Below the pieces are notes generated by a model. The model had not been told where the DNA came from, did no database searches, and was given only the letters and a program-made list of their open reading frames with translations. Both the position numbers and the translations under genes were made by a program. A stretch of 64,000 bases of DNA from Diplocloster hominis (GTDB lineage Bacteria; Bacillota; Clostridia; Lachnospirales; Lachnospiraceae): positions 62,001 to 126,000 of the forward strand of contig NZ_JAWDIY010000014.1 of assembly GCF_032380655.1 (NCBI RefSeq), in the 5' to 3' direction. Of this stretch, positions 1 through 9,517 are shown in pieces. Each line of letters opens with the position of its first letter. The first letter of the stretch is position 1.

Positions 1-145
1 ATTTAACTGTTTCAAATTAATTTATGGTTAAAAAATTTTCACAGACTCTTGACACGTTGAACACACATTCTACACAAATGGAGCGTATATTATGAATTGC
101 AAAAGCAAATAGCTTTTTCATCCTAACACTTTCTTTTTCATATAA

Positions 146-184
146 GGCGGCATCTGAAAAGATGCCGTCACCCCCTCTTTTTTC
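146..184. terminator. Rho-independent terminator-like hairpin
   Basis: A 9-bp stem (146-154 with 161-169, one G-T pair) encloses a 6-base loop and is followed by a pyrimidine run ending in six T on the plus strand. It would end transcription entering from the left edge. Apart from this hairpin I see no supportable gene in bases 1-250; the reading frames there are short and lack a ribosome binding site. Confidence 0.6.
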
Positions 185-283
185 CAGTTTCCCAACCCAA
201 AATTGATTAAATATTCTTAACGATATCTTAGCGTGCAAATCAGCAAATTTTGTATATAATAGAATTATAAGGAGGCGGTTAAA

Positions 284-382
284 ATGTTAGAAACCTTGCT
301 TGTTTCTTTCACATTACTTATCGTCTTAACTAAATTTGGTATTCCTCTTGTCTATTGGCTCAATCAATGTTCCCGCCATTGA
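284..382 (+). CDS. Small hydrophobic peptide, type I toxin-like
   Basis: This 32-residue frame starts MLETLLVSFTLLIVL and ends in a short polar tail with Asn, Gln, Arg and His. Residues 3-26 are almost wholly hydrophobic, so a single membrane span is likely. An excellent ribosome binding site (AAGGAGG, about 7 bases before the ATG) and an extended -10 box (TGTATATAAT, near 251-260) precede it. A strong terminator begins 10 bases after the stop, so it is a self-contained monocistronic gene. Small membrane peptides of this build are typical of type I toxins and of holin-like toxins. I did not identify an antisense RNA, and the toxin role is inference from size, hydrophobicity and gene layout. 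Confidence 0.6.
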   Translation: MLETLLVSFTLLIVLTKFGIPLVYWLNQCSRH

Positions 383-392
383 TTACCACGAA

Positions 393-424
393 AAGTGCCG
401 GCAGCTTCCCGCCGGCACTTTTTA
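393..424 (+). terminator. Terminator of the small peptide gene
   Basis: A perfect 10-bp stem (AAGTGCCGGC at 393-402 with its complement at 411-420), 8-base loop, then a T run. The A run on the left makes it usable also for the minus-strand regulator gene that ends at 465. Confidence 0.85.
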
Positions 425-426
425 TA

Positions 427-456
427 ATTTCATAGGAAAGTGCTCCTATGAAATTA
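427..456. repeat. Palindromic intergenic element
   Basis: TTTCATAGGA and its complement TCCTATGAAA lie 6 bases apart, directly after the terminator. A related, less perfect copy lies at about 16876-16905 in the tyrS leader region. This suggests a dispersed palindromic repeat or a second terminator hairpin. Confidence 0.5.
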
Positions 457-464
457 AAACTTAT

Positions 465-1652
465 TCAGGTTCTTCTGATTTTGGATGGATTTACCCCCAT
501 ATATTTTTTAAATATTTTGACAAAATACCTGGTATCCGTGAATCCGACGTTCTCCGCGATTTCATAGATCTTCAGATTGGTGGTCAAAAGCTGTTCTTTC
601 GCATATTCCACCTTGTGCCTGTTGACACAGTCGATAAAGGATTCCCCGTATTCTTTTTTGAAAATATAGCCCAGATAGGAGGGATTTACATAGAATGCAG
701 CCGCGATTTCTTTTAGAGACAGATTGTCCCGGTAATGTTCTCCCAGATACTGCAGCAGATCACTGACCAGTTTACTGTATTCTTTTACCGGAGCACCCCC
801 GCTTTGTTCTTCCAGGCTTTTTTTCGCCTCCTGGAAGGAACAGGCTACCTCTTCGAGTTCTTCCACTTCCACCCCCATACCGGATCTAACCTTTACCTTA
901 AGAAGCCGTGCCAGCGTCCCGCGGACTTCCTCCTCAAAGGCCTGAATCTGCGCCAGGGTCTGACGACGGTCATACAGCAGGATCACATAATTTTCCATAC
1001 AGGAAAACGACAGACCGTACTGCCGCTCCTTCATCAGCTCGTCGCAGACATTTGCAGCCGCGTATATCATTAATGAGACTTCTTTTTTATCTGCCTCTTC
1101 TCCGGACAGGATCTTTAACACACTGATCCTGTAGGTACCCTTGTTAATCTGGATATTAAGATTTTTTAATTTGTCTTTCAACTCATTGTTGCCGATATTT
1201 CCCTCGATGAGCCGCAGAAAGGTATTCTCCCGCAGCAGATTCTTACCAGCCCGGGCCAGTGCGTCCCCACGGCGCTTCATGCGGATTCTGGACACGGCCG
1301 TGCCGATCACTTCATGTAATTCCTCCGGGTCCAGCGGTTTTAACAGGTAATCCGTCACCTCCATCCGGATCGCTTCCTGGAGATATGCAAAATCGCTGTA
1401 TCCGCTCAGGACGATGATAATAGGCTGAGTGCTCTCTCCTCTGAGCTCCCTGATCAGTTCCAGGCCATTCATCCGCGGCATCTTGATATCGGTAATGAGA
1501 ATATCCACCCTGGTCTCCCGGTATTTTTCAAGCGCCTGCTGCCCGTCACTTGCCTCTTCGATCTGTTCCACCCCGTGATTATCCCAGTTTACCGAACGGA
1601 TGATCCCCTGACGTACCAGGGGCTCGTCATCCACGATCATTACTCTGTACAT
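465..1652 (-). CDS. Response regulator, AraC family (YesN-like)
   Basis: 395 residues. The N-terminal receiver domain (about 1-120) has the acidic pocket VDDE near residue 8 and the phospho-acceptor Asp in DIKMPRMNG near residue 55. The last 100 residues form an AraC-type double helix-turn-helix (conserved IAENVGFTDTRYFVKIFKK). The middle is the variable linker usual in YesN proteins. It is the last gene of the operon starting at 7659 and overlaps the kinase gene by 26 bases, with AGGAGG just before its ATG. It should be phosphorylated by the adjacent kinase and control the sugar uptake genes ahead of it. The specific ligand cannot be read from the sequence. Confidence 0.9.
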   Translation of the reverse strand: MYRVMIVDDEPLVRQGIIRSVNWDNHGVEQIEEASDGQQALEKYRETRVDILITDIKMPRMNGLELIRELRGESTQPIIIVLSGYSDFAYLQEAIRMEVTDYLLKPLDPEELHEVIGTAVSRIRMKRRGDALARAGKNLLRENTFLRLIEGNIGNNELKDKLKNLNIQINKGTYRISVLKILSGEEADKKEVSLMIYAAANVCDELMKERQYGLSFSCMENYVILLYDRRQTLAQIQAFEEEVRGTLARLLKVKVRSGMGVEVEELEEVACSFQEAKKSLEEQSGGAPVKEYSKLVSDLLQYLGEHYRDNLSLKEIAAAFYVNPSYLGYIFKKEYGESFIDCVNRHKVEYAKEQLLTTNLKIYEIAENVGFTDTRYFVKIFKKYMGVNPSKIRRT

Positions 1653-3417
1653 CCTCTTCCTCCTGTCTCCCCGCCGGTAAATATAATGCCACGCAGGTTC
1701 CCCCCAGAGAGCTTCCTGATACCCTCAGCCCATAGCTGCTGCCCAGCAGTAATTTCATCCGTTCATTTACATTTTTGATTCCGATATGGTAGAGATTCTC
1801 TTCTTCCGAATCCGTCTCAATTTTTTGCTGCAGAAGCTTAAGGGCAGCCGCGTCCATGCCGATTCCGTTGTCCTCGATGAAAATGCAGACCCCGTTGGCC
1901 TCACTTTTCCCATGAATCCGGATTCTGCACACCTCCATCTCCTGGTTAAACGCATGGTTCATACAGTTTTCGATAATCGGCTGCAGGGTCAGCTTGGGAA
2001 CCCGAAGCTCTTTTTGTTCCAGATCCAGGAGCTCTTCATATTCCAGTCTTTCACCAAAGCGCAGTTCCTGCAGCTGCATGTAATAATCCACATACTGAAG
2101 CTCATCCTCGATCAGCACGATATCCGGATGTCTTAAATTCCAGCGGAACATATTACCCAGAATCGTCAGCATCTGCGCGGTTTTCGGATCGTCTCCGGAT
2201 ATTGCCATCGCCCGGATGGATTCCAGGGTATTGAACATAAAGTGCGGATTGATCTGGATCTGCAGCGCCCGCAGCTCCGCTTTTTTCATCTTGATGTCTT
2301 TTACATAGATCGTATCGATGTATTCTTCCAATTTCCGGCTCATGTCGTTCAATCCATTTTCCAGCACAGCGATCTCATCGTCCCTCGTAACCTCCAGCCG
2401 CTCATCCAGCCTGCCCTTCTGAATCTTCCGGATATGTCTGACGATCCGCGTGATCCGGCTGCCTAACAGGCAGGCGATCAGGACTCCCGCTGCCAGACAC
2501 AGCAGCAGACAGATCACCAGCACCGGCAGCACCTGCTGCAGGGTCAGCCGGTAGACCTCCCGGTATAACACGCTTTTGTCTATGATATGGATATAGGACA
2601 GCCGGCTCCACGAGACCAGGTCCGCCTTTTTCACCACGAACTGGTCCTGTTCCTCCCGGGACGGCGCTTTCGTCTGCTTCAGCAGATAATCTAAACTCTC
2701 ATCCCCGGTCCGGTAATATATGACACCTTCGGGATCGACGATATAGGTGGTCCCGATCTGCTGTTCTCCCTGGCTGTCGTAGATTTCAAAAAACGCTTTC
2801 GGATCGATATTGATAATCACGGCTCCGCATTTCGGGCTCTTCTGCATGTTATAGATATCCACGATATTCATATAGACACTGATAACGTCATCCTGTTCTT
2901 TTAAATAATCGGACCGGTACACAGGAGTCATAACAATCTCATTCTCATATTTCTTCACTTCCTTCAGAAAATCCGAATGAAGGAAATCCACCTCCTTGTT
3001 CCAGTCCTGAAACAGGCTTTTGGCAATCAGATACGTCTTATTCCTCTGATAATCCACCAGGATGATCTCTTTGACGAACTGGTTGCCATTGCTGGATGCC
3101 CGCAGGAACTGGTTGATGAACAGCTCCCGCTGATAATCATCCTGTTCCTCCCGCAGCACATCCGTTATATTCTGATAATCATATTCTTTCAGATAAAGGT
3201 TGGTAAAAATATTGCCGATGGACTGGAGCCGCCCGTTGATATCCACTTTCATCTTATCCATCAGCTCCGCCTCGTAATTTGTCTGGGTCCTGATCATCTG
3301 TTCCGCCATCGTGTTGGCGATAAACCAGGATGAGGCCCCCAGACCCAATACGATAATCAGCGAATACATCACCAGCATATTGCTGACAAATCTGTTTTTT
3401 TTCATCCGCTTATTCAC
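1627..3417 (-). CDS. Sensor histidine kinase (YesM-like)
   Basis: 596 residues from a GTG start; an in-frame ATG four codons later is an alternative. A transmembrane segment near residues 12-32 and another near 290-315 flank an extracellular sensor region. A HAMP linker follows, then the His_kinase signature with NPHFMFNTLES near residue 390 and an ATPase domain with EDNGIGMD. This is the LytS/YesM class, which pairs with AraC-type receivers. Its start overlaps the end of the GH172 gene and its end overlaps the regulator gene, so all three are translationally coupled. The likely job is to sense a carbohydrate, perhaps via the binding protein of the same operon. Confidence 0.9.
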   Translation of the reverse strand: MNKRMKKNRFVSNMLVMYSLIIVLGLGASSWFIANTMAEQMIRTQTNYEAELMDKMKVDINGRLQSIGNIFTNLYLKEYDYQNITDVLREEQDDYQRELFINQFLRASSNGNQFVKEIILVDYQRNKTYLIAKSLFQDWNKEVDFLHSDFLKEVKKYENEIVMTPVYRSDYLKEQDDVISVYMNIVDIYNMQKSPKCGAVIINIDPKAFFEIYDSQGEQQIGTTYIVDPEGVIYYRTGDESLDYLLKQTKAPSREEQDQFVVKKADLVSWSRLSYIHIIDKSVLYREVYRLTLQQVLPVLVICLLLCLAAGVLIACLLGSRITRIVRHIRKIQKGRLDERLEVTRDDEIAVLENGLNDMSRKLEEYIDTIYVKDIKMKKAELRALQIQINPHFMFNTLESIRAMAISGDDPKTAQMLTILGNMFRWNLRHPDIVLIEDELQYVDYYMQLQELRFGERLEYEELLDLEQKELRVPKLTLQPIIENCMNHAFNQEMEVCRIRIHGKSEANGVCIFIEDNGIGMDAAALKLLQQKIETDSEEENLYHIGIKNVNERMKLLLGSSYGLRVSGSSLGGTCVALYLPAGRQEEEDVQSNDRG

Positions 3418-4501
3418 TCACAATTCGAAGCTCCCTGCTGTCCGGCAGTTTGGGAAAGCTGGTCCCTCCCAAAGCCTGATACCAGTAACACACCGTAAAC
3501 AGGTCGTCTCTTCTGGCCAGGTAGAGATCCTTCCTGGTCCATCCCAGATCCTGTATCTCGATCCTGATATCCGACTGGAAGCGGATTGCGTCCTGCACAT
3601 GCCAGCGGTACATGGAAAACCTGGGCTGGATATTGTACAGCCCGTCCGGCTTCCGGTAATAATGCATCCCAAGATACGGCGTGCTGTATGTAGTATACGC
3701 CCCGTCCACTTCGAAGTTAAAGGACCCGCCAAAGTAATCTTCCGTGCCGGTGTAAACGATGGAAGGGGCATCCTGATCATTGTCCAGATAAATCTTCAAT
3801 TCCCCTTCGCCCCACCAGCGTCCGTCCCCGTTTAAACCGATGCTCATGGCCAGTCCCACATATTTTCCCTTTCCCCGCACCCCATTAAGGACCGTATGCA
3901 CCTCTCCCTGGCGCAGCGGTTTGGACTGCCGGTACTGGGCGTGGAAATATCCGATGTTCTCCGGCAGGCTGGTCCGGATATAATTAATCTGATAAAAACA
4001 CATGTAATCCCGTTCCGTCCGGTTTTCGATGGTCATCCGGCAATGCCTGCGAAACGGCATCTTCCAGAAGCAGTTCAGCCCCCGGATCGGTCCCACTACC
4101 ACCTGGGAAGAATTCAGGGTAAAAAAAGGGCCTTTCATCCATTGGTCATCCGGCGTTTCCGCCCAGCCGTAGGCAAAGAAGTCCGGCAGGGGGCATTCCA
4201 CGGAAGGCTCTGCCGATTCGTCCCAGTAGATTCTCAGGATGTAATTTTTATCAACCACACCGCCGAACCACATACTCTCGATCATACCGTTGCCGTCTAT
4301 ATCTGCAAGCGTAAGCGTCTCCCCGGGTTTGATCAGTTCACACGGATGGATCTTCCACCCTTTTCCCAGTTCCCGGGCAGCACCGGCGCCGAAGCCTTCG
4401 GCTGCCAGAGCGCCCTTTCCCTTTTCCCCTTTTGGATTCTCCGGTGAGATACTATAGCTCACCGCGTCATCCAATAACATCATATCTGATCTGTCGTCCA
4501 T
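3410..4501 (-). CDS. GH172 / DUF2961 family protein
   Basis: About 363 residues. The sequence fits the DUF2961 family, now placed in glycoside hydrolase family GH172. Members for which activity is known act on fructose- or arabinose-containing glycans. Family-typical stretches include DGNGMIESMWFGG near residue 90 and YTGTEDYFGGSFNF near residue 257, the latter rich in acidic and aromatic residues expected in the active site. There is no signal peptide, so it should act in the cytoplasm on imported oligosaccharide. The start at 4501 is chosen because AGGAG lies 8 bases ahead; an upstream ATG at 4516 has no such site. Substrate is not determinable here. Confidence 0.8.
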   Translation of the reverse strand: MDDRSDMMLLDDAVSYSISPENPKGEKGKGALAAEGFGAGAARELGKGWKIHPCELIKPGETLTLADIDGNGMIESMWFGGVVDKNYILRIYWDESAEPSVECPLPDFFAYGWAETPDDQWMKGPFFTLNSSQVVVGPIRGLNCFWKMPFRRHCRMTIENRTERDYMCFYQINYIRTSLPENIGYFHAQYRQSKPLRQGEVHTVLNGVRGKGKYVGLAMSIGLNGDGRWWGEGELKIYLDNDQDAPSIVYTGTEDYFGGSFNFEVDGAYTTYSTPYLGMHYYRKPDGLYNIQPRFSMYRWHVQDAIRFQSDIRIEIQDLGWTRKDLYLARRDDLFTVCYWYQALGGTSFPKLPDSRELRIVSE

Positions 4502-4599
4502 CTGCCAGCTCCTCATGTAATTTTATTCTTATTTTCTTATAATTGTTGTCGGCATACTCTCTTATAACCGTCCCGGCTTGTAATGATTTCTGTCCCTTA

Positions 4600-5430
4600 T
4601 CATCCCTTGATGGCTCCCGCCACCATGCCGTGGCGGAACTGCTTTTGCATACACAGATACAGTATCACGATCGGTACCGAGGCCCACATGACCGCGCCAA
4701 AGACGATATCCCAGTTCGTCGTATACTGTCCGATCGCCCGGTAGATACCCGTGGTAATCGTACTGCCGGTCCTGGCATCCAGGATATACAGCGGCGGCAG
4801 AAAATCATTCCAGATCCACATACCGGAAAAAATAATCACGGTGGAGGTACATGGCTTTAACAGCGGCAGCAAAATCGAGCGGAAGATCACAAACCGGCTG
4901 GCTCCGTCGATCTTCGCGGACTCTTCCAGGGATGTGGGCAGCGTCTTGAAGAATTCCACATAGAGGAAGAAGGACACGCTGAAATAGACCGCGCAGTTAA
5001 ACAGGATCATTCCCGGCATCGTCCGGAGCAGATGAAAAAAAGATAACGTCTTGATACTGGGTATCAGGATCATCTGGACCGGTATCATCAGCCCCATCAG
5101 GAAGAATACATAGATGCCGTTGTAGAACCTGGTCTTATTCCGGGCCACAATATAAGCGGCCATGGATGCCACCAGAATCAACAGCACCAGCGAGCATCCG
5201 GTGATCAGGATACTGTTCAGATAGAGTCTGGGGATTCCCGCGCTGTTCCAGGCAGTGACAAAATTCTGCAGGGTAAAGGAGGCAGGCGGGGCCAGCGGTT
5301 TCATGATAATGTCTTCATAGGGTTTAAATGCGTTTACCACCGCGATATACAAGGGCAGCGCAAAGATAACTGTGAGCGCCACGGCTGCGATTCTGGAAAT
5401 GACGGAGACTTTCTTTCTCCTCTTCATCAA
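4600..5430 (-). CDS. Carbohydrate ABC transporter permease (MalG/AraQ type)
   Basis: 276 residues with six predicted membrane spans. The cytoplasmic EAA loop (SAKIDGASRFVIFRSILLPL near residue 168) is where the ATPase docks. It belongs to the second-permease type of CUT1 sugar importers. It overlaps the upstream permease gene by 4 bases (ATGA overlap), so the two are coupled and form a heterodimer in the membrane. No ATPase gene is in this operon, which is usual in Firmicutes where a shared MsmX-type ATPase serves many importers. Confidence 0.9.
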   Translation of the reverse strand: MMKRRKKVSVISRIAAVALTVIFALPLYIAVVNAFKPYEDIIMKPLAPPASFTLQNFVTAWNSAGIPRLYLNSILITGCSLVLLILVASMAAYIVARNKTRFYNGIYVFFLMGLMIPVQMILIPSIKTLSFFHLLRTMPGMILFNCAVYFSVSFFLYVEFFKTLPTSLEESAKIDGASRFVIFRSILLPLLKPCTSTVIIFSGMWIWNDFLPPLYILDARTGSTITTGIYRAIGQYTTNWDIVFGAVMWASVPIVILYLCMQKQFRHGMVAGAIKG

Positions 5431-6290
5431 TAATCCACCTCCATCTTTTTCAGAATCAGGTACTGGACTGCCGTCACCACCGCAATGAACAGGAACAGGA
5501 CCAGAACGATGGCTGAGGAATATCCCAGCATATTATAGTCGGTCATTCTGGATACCGCATTGACCGCGATCGTCTCGATGGTCTGCGGTGTCATGATCTT
5601 TACAAAATCATACTGGCGAAGCGCGTTTATCACGGAAAAGATAATGGATATCGTAAGGCCCGGAACCAGCAGCGGTAATGTGATGCGGAAAAATTTGTGA
5701 AAAGCGGACGCGCCGTCCACCTGGGCCGCCTCATACAAATCCTGGGGAATCGTCTTCAGCGAGGCATCGTAAACCGTCACATAAAAGCCCAGGCCGGCCC
5801 AGGAGATCGCCATAGTAACCGTCAGCGTCGTGATAAACGGGGAGGCGAAGAAATCTACATTGGCGCCTCCGAAAAAACCGATGACCGCATTGATCACGCC
5901 TCCGTTGCCCTGTGTCATATAGGACCAGATAAAGGACACCACCACACTGCTCAGCACACAGGGAATAAAGATAACCGCTTTACACAGATTGTAAGTTTTC
6001 TCTTTTTTATCCATCCAGACCGCGATCAGTACCCCGAATACATTGACAAAGATCACATTGAACGCGGTCAGGATCAGCGTAGTTTTCACCGAATCCCAGA
6101 ATGCCTGGTCCGTCATCAGATTCACAAAGTTCTTCAACCCGATAAACTTATAGGTGGGGCTGATCCCGTCCCAGTTCGTAAAACTGTAATAAAAACAGAC
6201 TACGATCGGTACCACCATAAAGATCAGATAGATCAGACTGCCCGGCAGCAAAAACAAAAAGTCAGATAGTTTCGTTTTCCAGTTTTTCAT
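5427..6290 (-). CDS. Carbohydrate ABC transporter permease (MalF/UgpA type)
   Basis: About 287 residues from the ATG at 6290, chosen because it starts at a typical MKNWK N-terminus 13 bases after the stop of the binding-protein gene and has a GAAAGGG site ahead. A longer frame starting at 6374 would run into the binding-protein gene. It has six membrane segments and the EAA loop (AAQVDGASAFHKFFRITLPL near residue 190). It partners the following permease. The order binding protein, permease 1, permease 2 is the classic CUT1 arrangement. Confidence 0.9.
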   Translation of the reverse strand: MKNWKTKLSDFLFLLPGSLIYLIFMVVPIVVCFYYSFTNWDGISPTYKFIGLKNFVNLMTDQAFWDSVKTTLILTAFNVIFVNVFGVLIAVWMDKKEKTYNLCKAVIFIPCVLSSVVVSFIWSYMTQGNGGVINAVIGFFGGANVDFFASPFITTLTVTMAISWAGLGFYVTVYDASLKTIPQDLYEAAQVDGASAFHKFFRITLPLLVPGLTISIIFSVINALRQYDFVKIMTPQTIETIAVNAVSRMTDYNMLGYSSAIVLVLFLFIAVVTAVQYLILKKMEVDY

Positions 6291-6303
6291 ACAGGCCCTT
6301 TCG

Positions 6304-7659
6304 TTACTGGGCGTTATCCAGAAGCTTGTCAAACTCCCGGTCCAGATTTTCCAGTTCTTTTTGCATATCCGCATTTGGATCAGAGGCCAGCTTCAGAGTG
6401 AATTTAATCAGCAGGTCGGACCCACCCGCGATCCAGGCGTTATCTCCAACGGTGTCAAAGAAATTCGGGATTCCCTTATATTCATCCATCATTCCTTCGA
6501 TCTCTTCGTGCAACGGCGTCTTTTCATACTTCACTTCTTCCTTCAGCGGTGTAAATAACTGTTCTGTCTGAAGGAACTGAGCTGACCAGGTGGGATCCTG
6601 GATAAAGAATTTCACAAAATCCTTGGCCACCTCCGGATACTTGGTCTGAGAGCTGACGGACAGGCCTTCATTTACCCACAGAGGCATCACCTTGTCGGCT
6701 GCGTCATCACCTGGTATGGGGAAGAAGCCAACTTCGAAGTCATGGGGCATATTCATCTCGTCTCCCTGGGTCCAGGAGCCCATCATATACATGGCGCTTT
6801 TTCCGCTGAAGAAGTATTCATTGCTCTGGGCATAGGTCATACTGGACCGGTCGGAGGTATTGTATTTTGTCATAAGATCGACAAATTTCTCCACGCCTTC
6901 CACGAATTCAGGCGTATCGGCAAAATTCGCCTCTTTCTTCATCCTCTGCTGCGGCCAGTCCGGAACCTTGGACAACAGATCCACCGTCTCGATACACTGG
7001 AAAGGAAGGGTATGTGCCCAGCCGTCTTTTAAACCCATCACAGCCGGAGTGATTCCCTTGCTGTTGAACGTATCACAGATCTTCACCAGTTCCTCCCAGG
7101 TTTCTGGTACCTCCAGATGATTCTCTTTGAACAGATCCTTATTATAAAACACGCCGCCCACCTGGATCTTATAGGGTACGACATAAATCTTGCCGTCTAT
7201 CCTGGATACATATTCCGGTTTGATCATGTCTACATCGCTGTCCTCGAAAGGCAGTAAAGCACCGGACGGAACAAAATCACTGGGAGTGGCCATCACCATG
7301 ACGTCAGGAAACTGGCCGGTGGAAAGCAGGGTCTTCGCGTGTTCCCGAACCGTAATGTTGGAGGATGGCTGGAAGATCAGCTCAATATGTACATTGGGAT
7401 GCTCCGCCGTATAACGGTCGACCACCACCTGCCAGAAATCCCTGGTGAGAATAGGGGTTTCGTTGGCCAAAAACTGGATATTCACCTCTTCCTCCCCGGC
7501 AGTTTCCTGCCCGGATTCCGGCGTTTTTGCTTCCTCCTTTGCCGGACTTTCGGCCGGAGCAGCTGAAGGCGCCGCGGCCGGCTCCTCTTTCGCACCGCAG
7601 CCGGCCAGCAGCGCAGCGCCCATACACAGACACATTACCATAGCAACTAACTTTTTCAT
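6304..7659 (-). CDS. Sugar ABC transporter substrate-binding lipoprotein
   Basis: About 451 residues. The N-terminus MKKLVAMVMCLCMGAALLAGCG is a lipoprotein signal peptide with lipobox LLAGC, so the mature protein is anchored outside the membrane by its Cys. A Glu/Pro/Ala-rich spacer follows, then a family 1 extracellular solute-binding fold. The start at 7659 is supported by GGAAGAGG ahead; the frame open to 7746 passes through the promoter. It is the first gene of the operon and would deliver oligosaccharide to the two permeases. The ligand is unknown. Confidence 0.9.
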   Translation of the reverse strand: MKKLVAMVMCLCMGAALLAGCGAKEEPAAAPSAAPAESPAKEEAKTPESGQETAGEEEVNIQFLANETPILTRDFWQVVVDRYTAEHPNVHIELIFQPSSNITVREHAKTLLSTGQFPDVMVMATPSDFVPSGALLPFEDSDVDMIKPEYVSRIDGKIYVVPYKIQVGGVFYNKDLFKENHLEVPETWEELVKICDTFNSKGITPAVMGLKDGWAHTLPFQCIETVDLLSKVPDWPQQRMKKEANFADTPEFVEGVEKFVDLMTKYNTSDRSSMTYAQSNEYFFSGKSAMYMMGSWTQGDEMNMPHDFEVGFFPIPGDDAADKVMPLWVNEGLSVSSQTKYPEVAKDFVKFFIQDPTWSAQFLQTEQLFTPLKEEVKYEKTPLHEEIEGMMDEYKGIPNFFDTVGDNAWIAGGSDLLIKFTLKLASDPNADMQKELENLDREFDKLLDNAQ

Positions 7660-7690
7660 ATACCTCTTCCTTTCTGCTTTTAATGGTTTC

Positions 7691-7719
7691 ATTATAGCAT
7701 TGGAGGCTGTGTATGATAA
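7691..7719 (-). promoter_or_regulatory. Promoter of the sugar operon
   Basis: On the minus strand TTATCA and TATAAT are separated by 17 bases, ending about 30 bases before the binding-protein start codon. This is a plausible sigma-A promoter. No operator was recognised. Confidence 0.55.
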
Positions 7720-7771
7720 TGTCATGGATTCTATATTTAAGGGCACAAATTCTAGGATTTTGGGCGTCGTG

Positions 7772-9499
7772 CTAAAGGGCCGGGACTGTCTCCATTTTCA
7801 ACAGGCTTCGCAGGCTCCGGGTGAAGGTAAGCTGGACCAGGAAATACAGAACCGCCAGAATCAAAAAGGCGGCCGCTGCCGCCGGCGGACTGGTCTGAAA
7901 CGGCATATAATCGCCGGTTTGAAGCGAAAGGGATCGCAGAATAGTCTTTACGGTCAGAACTGCCGGATATACCAGGAGCAGGAAGGAACCTATAAGAATC
8001 GGCCTGTAGATATCGATCAGCATTTTGCGGACTTCCCGGGAGGTATAACCCATCATGTGCAGGATCAGGATTTCCCGGGTGCTGCTTTGAAAATTCAGAA
8101 GCAGGGCCAGATATAACAGAATACAGCCGATGAGGCAGCCGATAACCTGGTTGATGACGGCGCTGGTCCGGTTGGATACGGAATCACGTTCCAGATCTGC
8201 CCGGATCTGGCTGCTTGTTTTTAAGGTATCGGGATCGTACCGGTTCTGTATACTGTAGATCCCATTGTAAGCTGTGTCCGGCAGCCCCATGATTTGGGAC
8301 AGATCGGACTGGGAGAGATAAATATGATTCGATTCGGCGTTGAAAGCAACCGCGGTTATCGTTGCCCTTAAACCGGTATCTGACTGGGTGGTGTCCCATG
8401 TGATGGTGACCTGTTCTCCGACCTTGAATCCGTATAGTTCCTGCAGGGATGGCGGGATCACGATTTCTCCCGGTTCAGGCAAGGGAATGGGATTTCCGCT
8501 GGAATCCAGCAGAAGGAAGAGGGTTCCCCCTGGGTGCAGGCTTATGAGGGTCTGCGGCAGCACGGTATTTTCCCTGCGGATACTGCCCCCCGTGTCCAGA
8601 TAGGGCTTTCCTTCTGCGTCCGGATTGTTTTTCACGGGACCTAATTGCGGCCGGTTATAGTGATTGTCATAGAGATAGGAACGGCCCGCGGTCTGCTGAC
8701 GGTATACCGTTGGACTGCTGACATAGAGGGAATAGGAAAGCAGAAACATGACCGTAAATCCGGCCGTGGACAGCAGAATCAAAAAGACTGCTACGGGTCT
8801 GCGCAGAGCCAGACGGATGGGCAGCCTTATTTTCTCAGGGAACAGGCGGGAAGTCCTGTCTGAGATTCTGAGAATGACGGAATCTTTCGCGGGCTGATTT
8901 GTACCGTTCAGGAGAAGCCCGGCTTCCCGGCGGCTGATAGGCAGAAAGGTAAGGTATGGGACACAGCCAAATACCAGCGCCGGCAGGAAAAAGCCAACGG
9001 CCAGCGTATCCGGCTCCAGGCCTTTCGCCAGATCCGTCAGGGAATATGACTGCTCGGAGGCCAGGATCAGAATATCGGACGCGAAATATCCGGCGGCCAG
9101 TCCGAAAACGGCTCCGGTCAGTGAGAGCAAAACGGTGTACAAAAGACAAGGAATCAGAATCTGTGTATTGGAAAAACCCAAGGCTTTCAGACCGCCCAGC
9201 TGCTTTTGGTTCTGACGGTAAAAATTCAGGAAATAGATGGCGAATACAAAGGCAGTCAGCAGAAGAAAAGCTGCCAGCAGATTGCGGGAAAGAATGATGT
9301 TGGAACTCAGTCCGGTGTAAAACAGCTGTTGATTTTTTGTCAGCTGCGGAATTGATTCGAGTACCTTTATGTTCGCATCGACAGAGAAATGAACGAAATA
9401 ATACATAAATGATGTGAAGGTGGTTAATAACAGTAATAGTATTGTAAATATTTTATTTCTGAGCAGTTCCCGGTAAATCTGTTTACATAAATATTTCAT
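7772..9499 (-). CDS. FtsX-type ABC transporter permease (BceB-like)
   Basis: 575 residues. It has an N-terminal membrane span (about 18-36), a cluster of three spans (about 75-175), a central span (about 235-255), a roughly 180-residue extracytoplasmic domain, and C-terminal spans forming the second FtsX module (about 440-560). This resembles the permeases of bacteriocin or peptide-antibiotic export and resistance systems more than lipoprotein exporters. It starts 18 bases after the ATPase gene and is the last gene of its operon. The LytTR regulator at the operon head suggests a response to peptides or envelope stress, which is inference. Confidence 0.8.
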   Translation of the reverse strand: MKYLCKQIYRELLRNKIFTILLLLLTTFTSFMYYFVHFSVDANIKVLESIPQLTKNQQLFYTGLSSNIILSRNLLAAFLLLTAFVFAIYFLNFYRQNQKQLGGLKALGFSNTQILIPCLLYTVLLSLTGAVFGLAAGYFASDILILASEQSYSLTDLAKGLEPDTLAVGFFLPALVFGCVPYLTFLPISRREAGLLLNGTNQPAKDSVILRISDRTSRLFPEKIRLPIRLALRRPVAVFLILLSTAGFTVMFLLSYSLYVSSPTVYRQQTAGRSYLYDNHYNRPQLGPVKNNPDAEGKPYLDTGGSIRRENTVLPQTLISLHPGGTLFLLLDSSGNPIPLPEPGEIVIPPSLQELYGFKVGEQVTITWDTTQSDTGLRATITAVAFNAESNHIYLSQSDLSQIMGLPDTAYNGIYSIQNRYDPDTLKTSSQIRADLERDSVSNRTSAVINQVIGCLIGCILLYLALLLNFQSSTREILILHMMGYTSREVRKMLIDIYRPILIGSFLLLVYPAVLTVKTILRSLSLQTGDYMPFQTSPPAAAAAFLILAVLYFLVQLTFTRSLRSLLKMETVPAL

Positions 9500-9517
9500 T
9501 GTCCCCTCCTCAGGCGC

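Noticed and set aside
17..238. 73-codon minus-strand frame at the left edge
   Set aside because: No ribosome binding site, contains a terminator hairpin and reads unlike a protein.
3418..3780. 120-codon minus-strand frame in the GH172 gene
   Set aside because: Out-of-frame shadow of the GH172 coding sequence.
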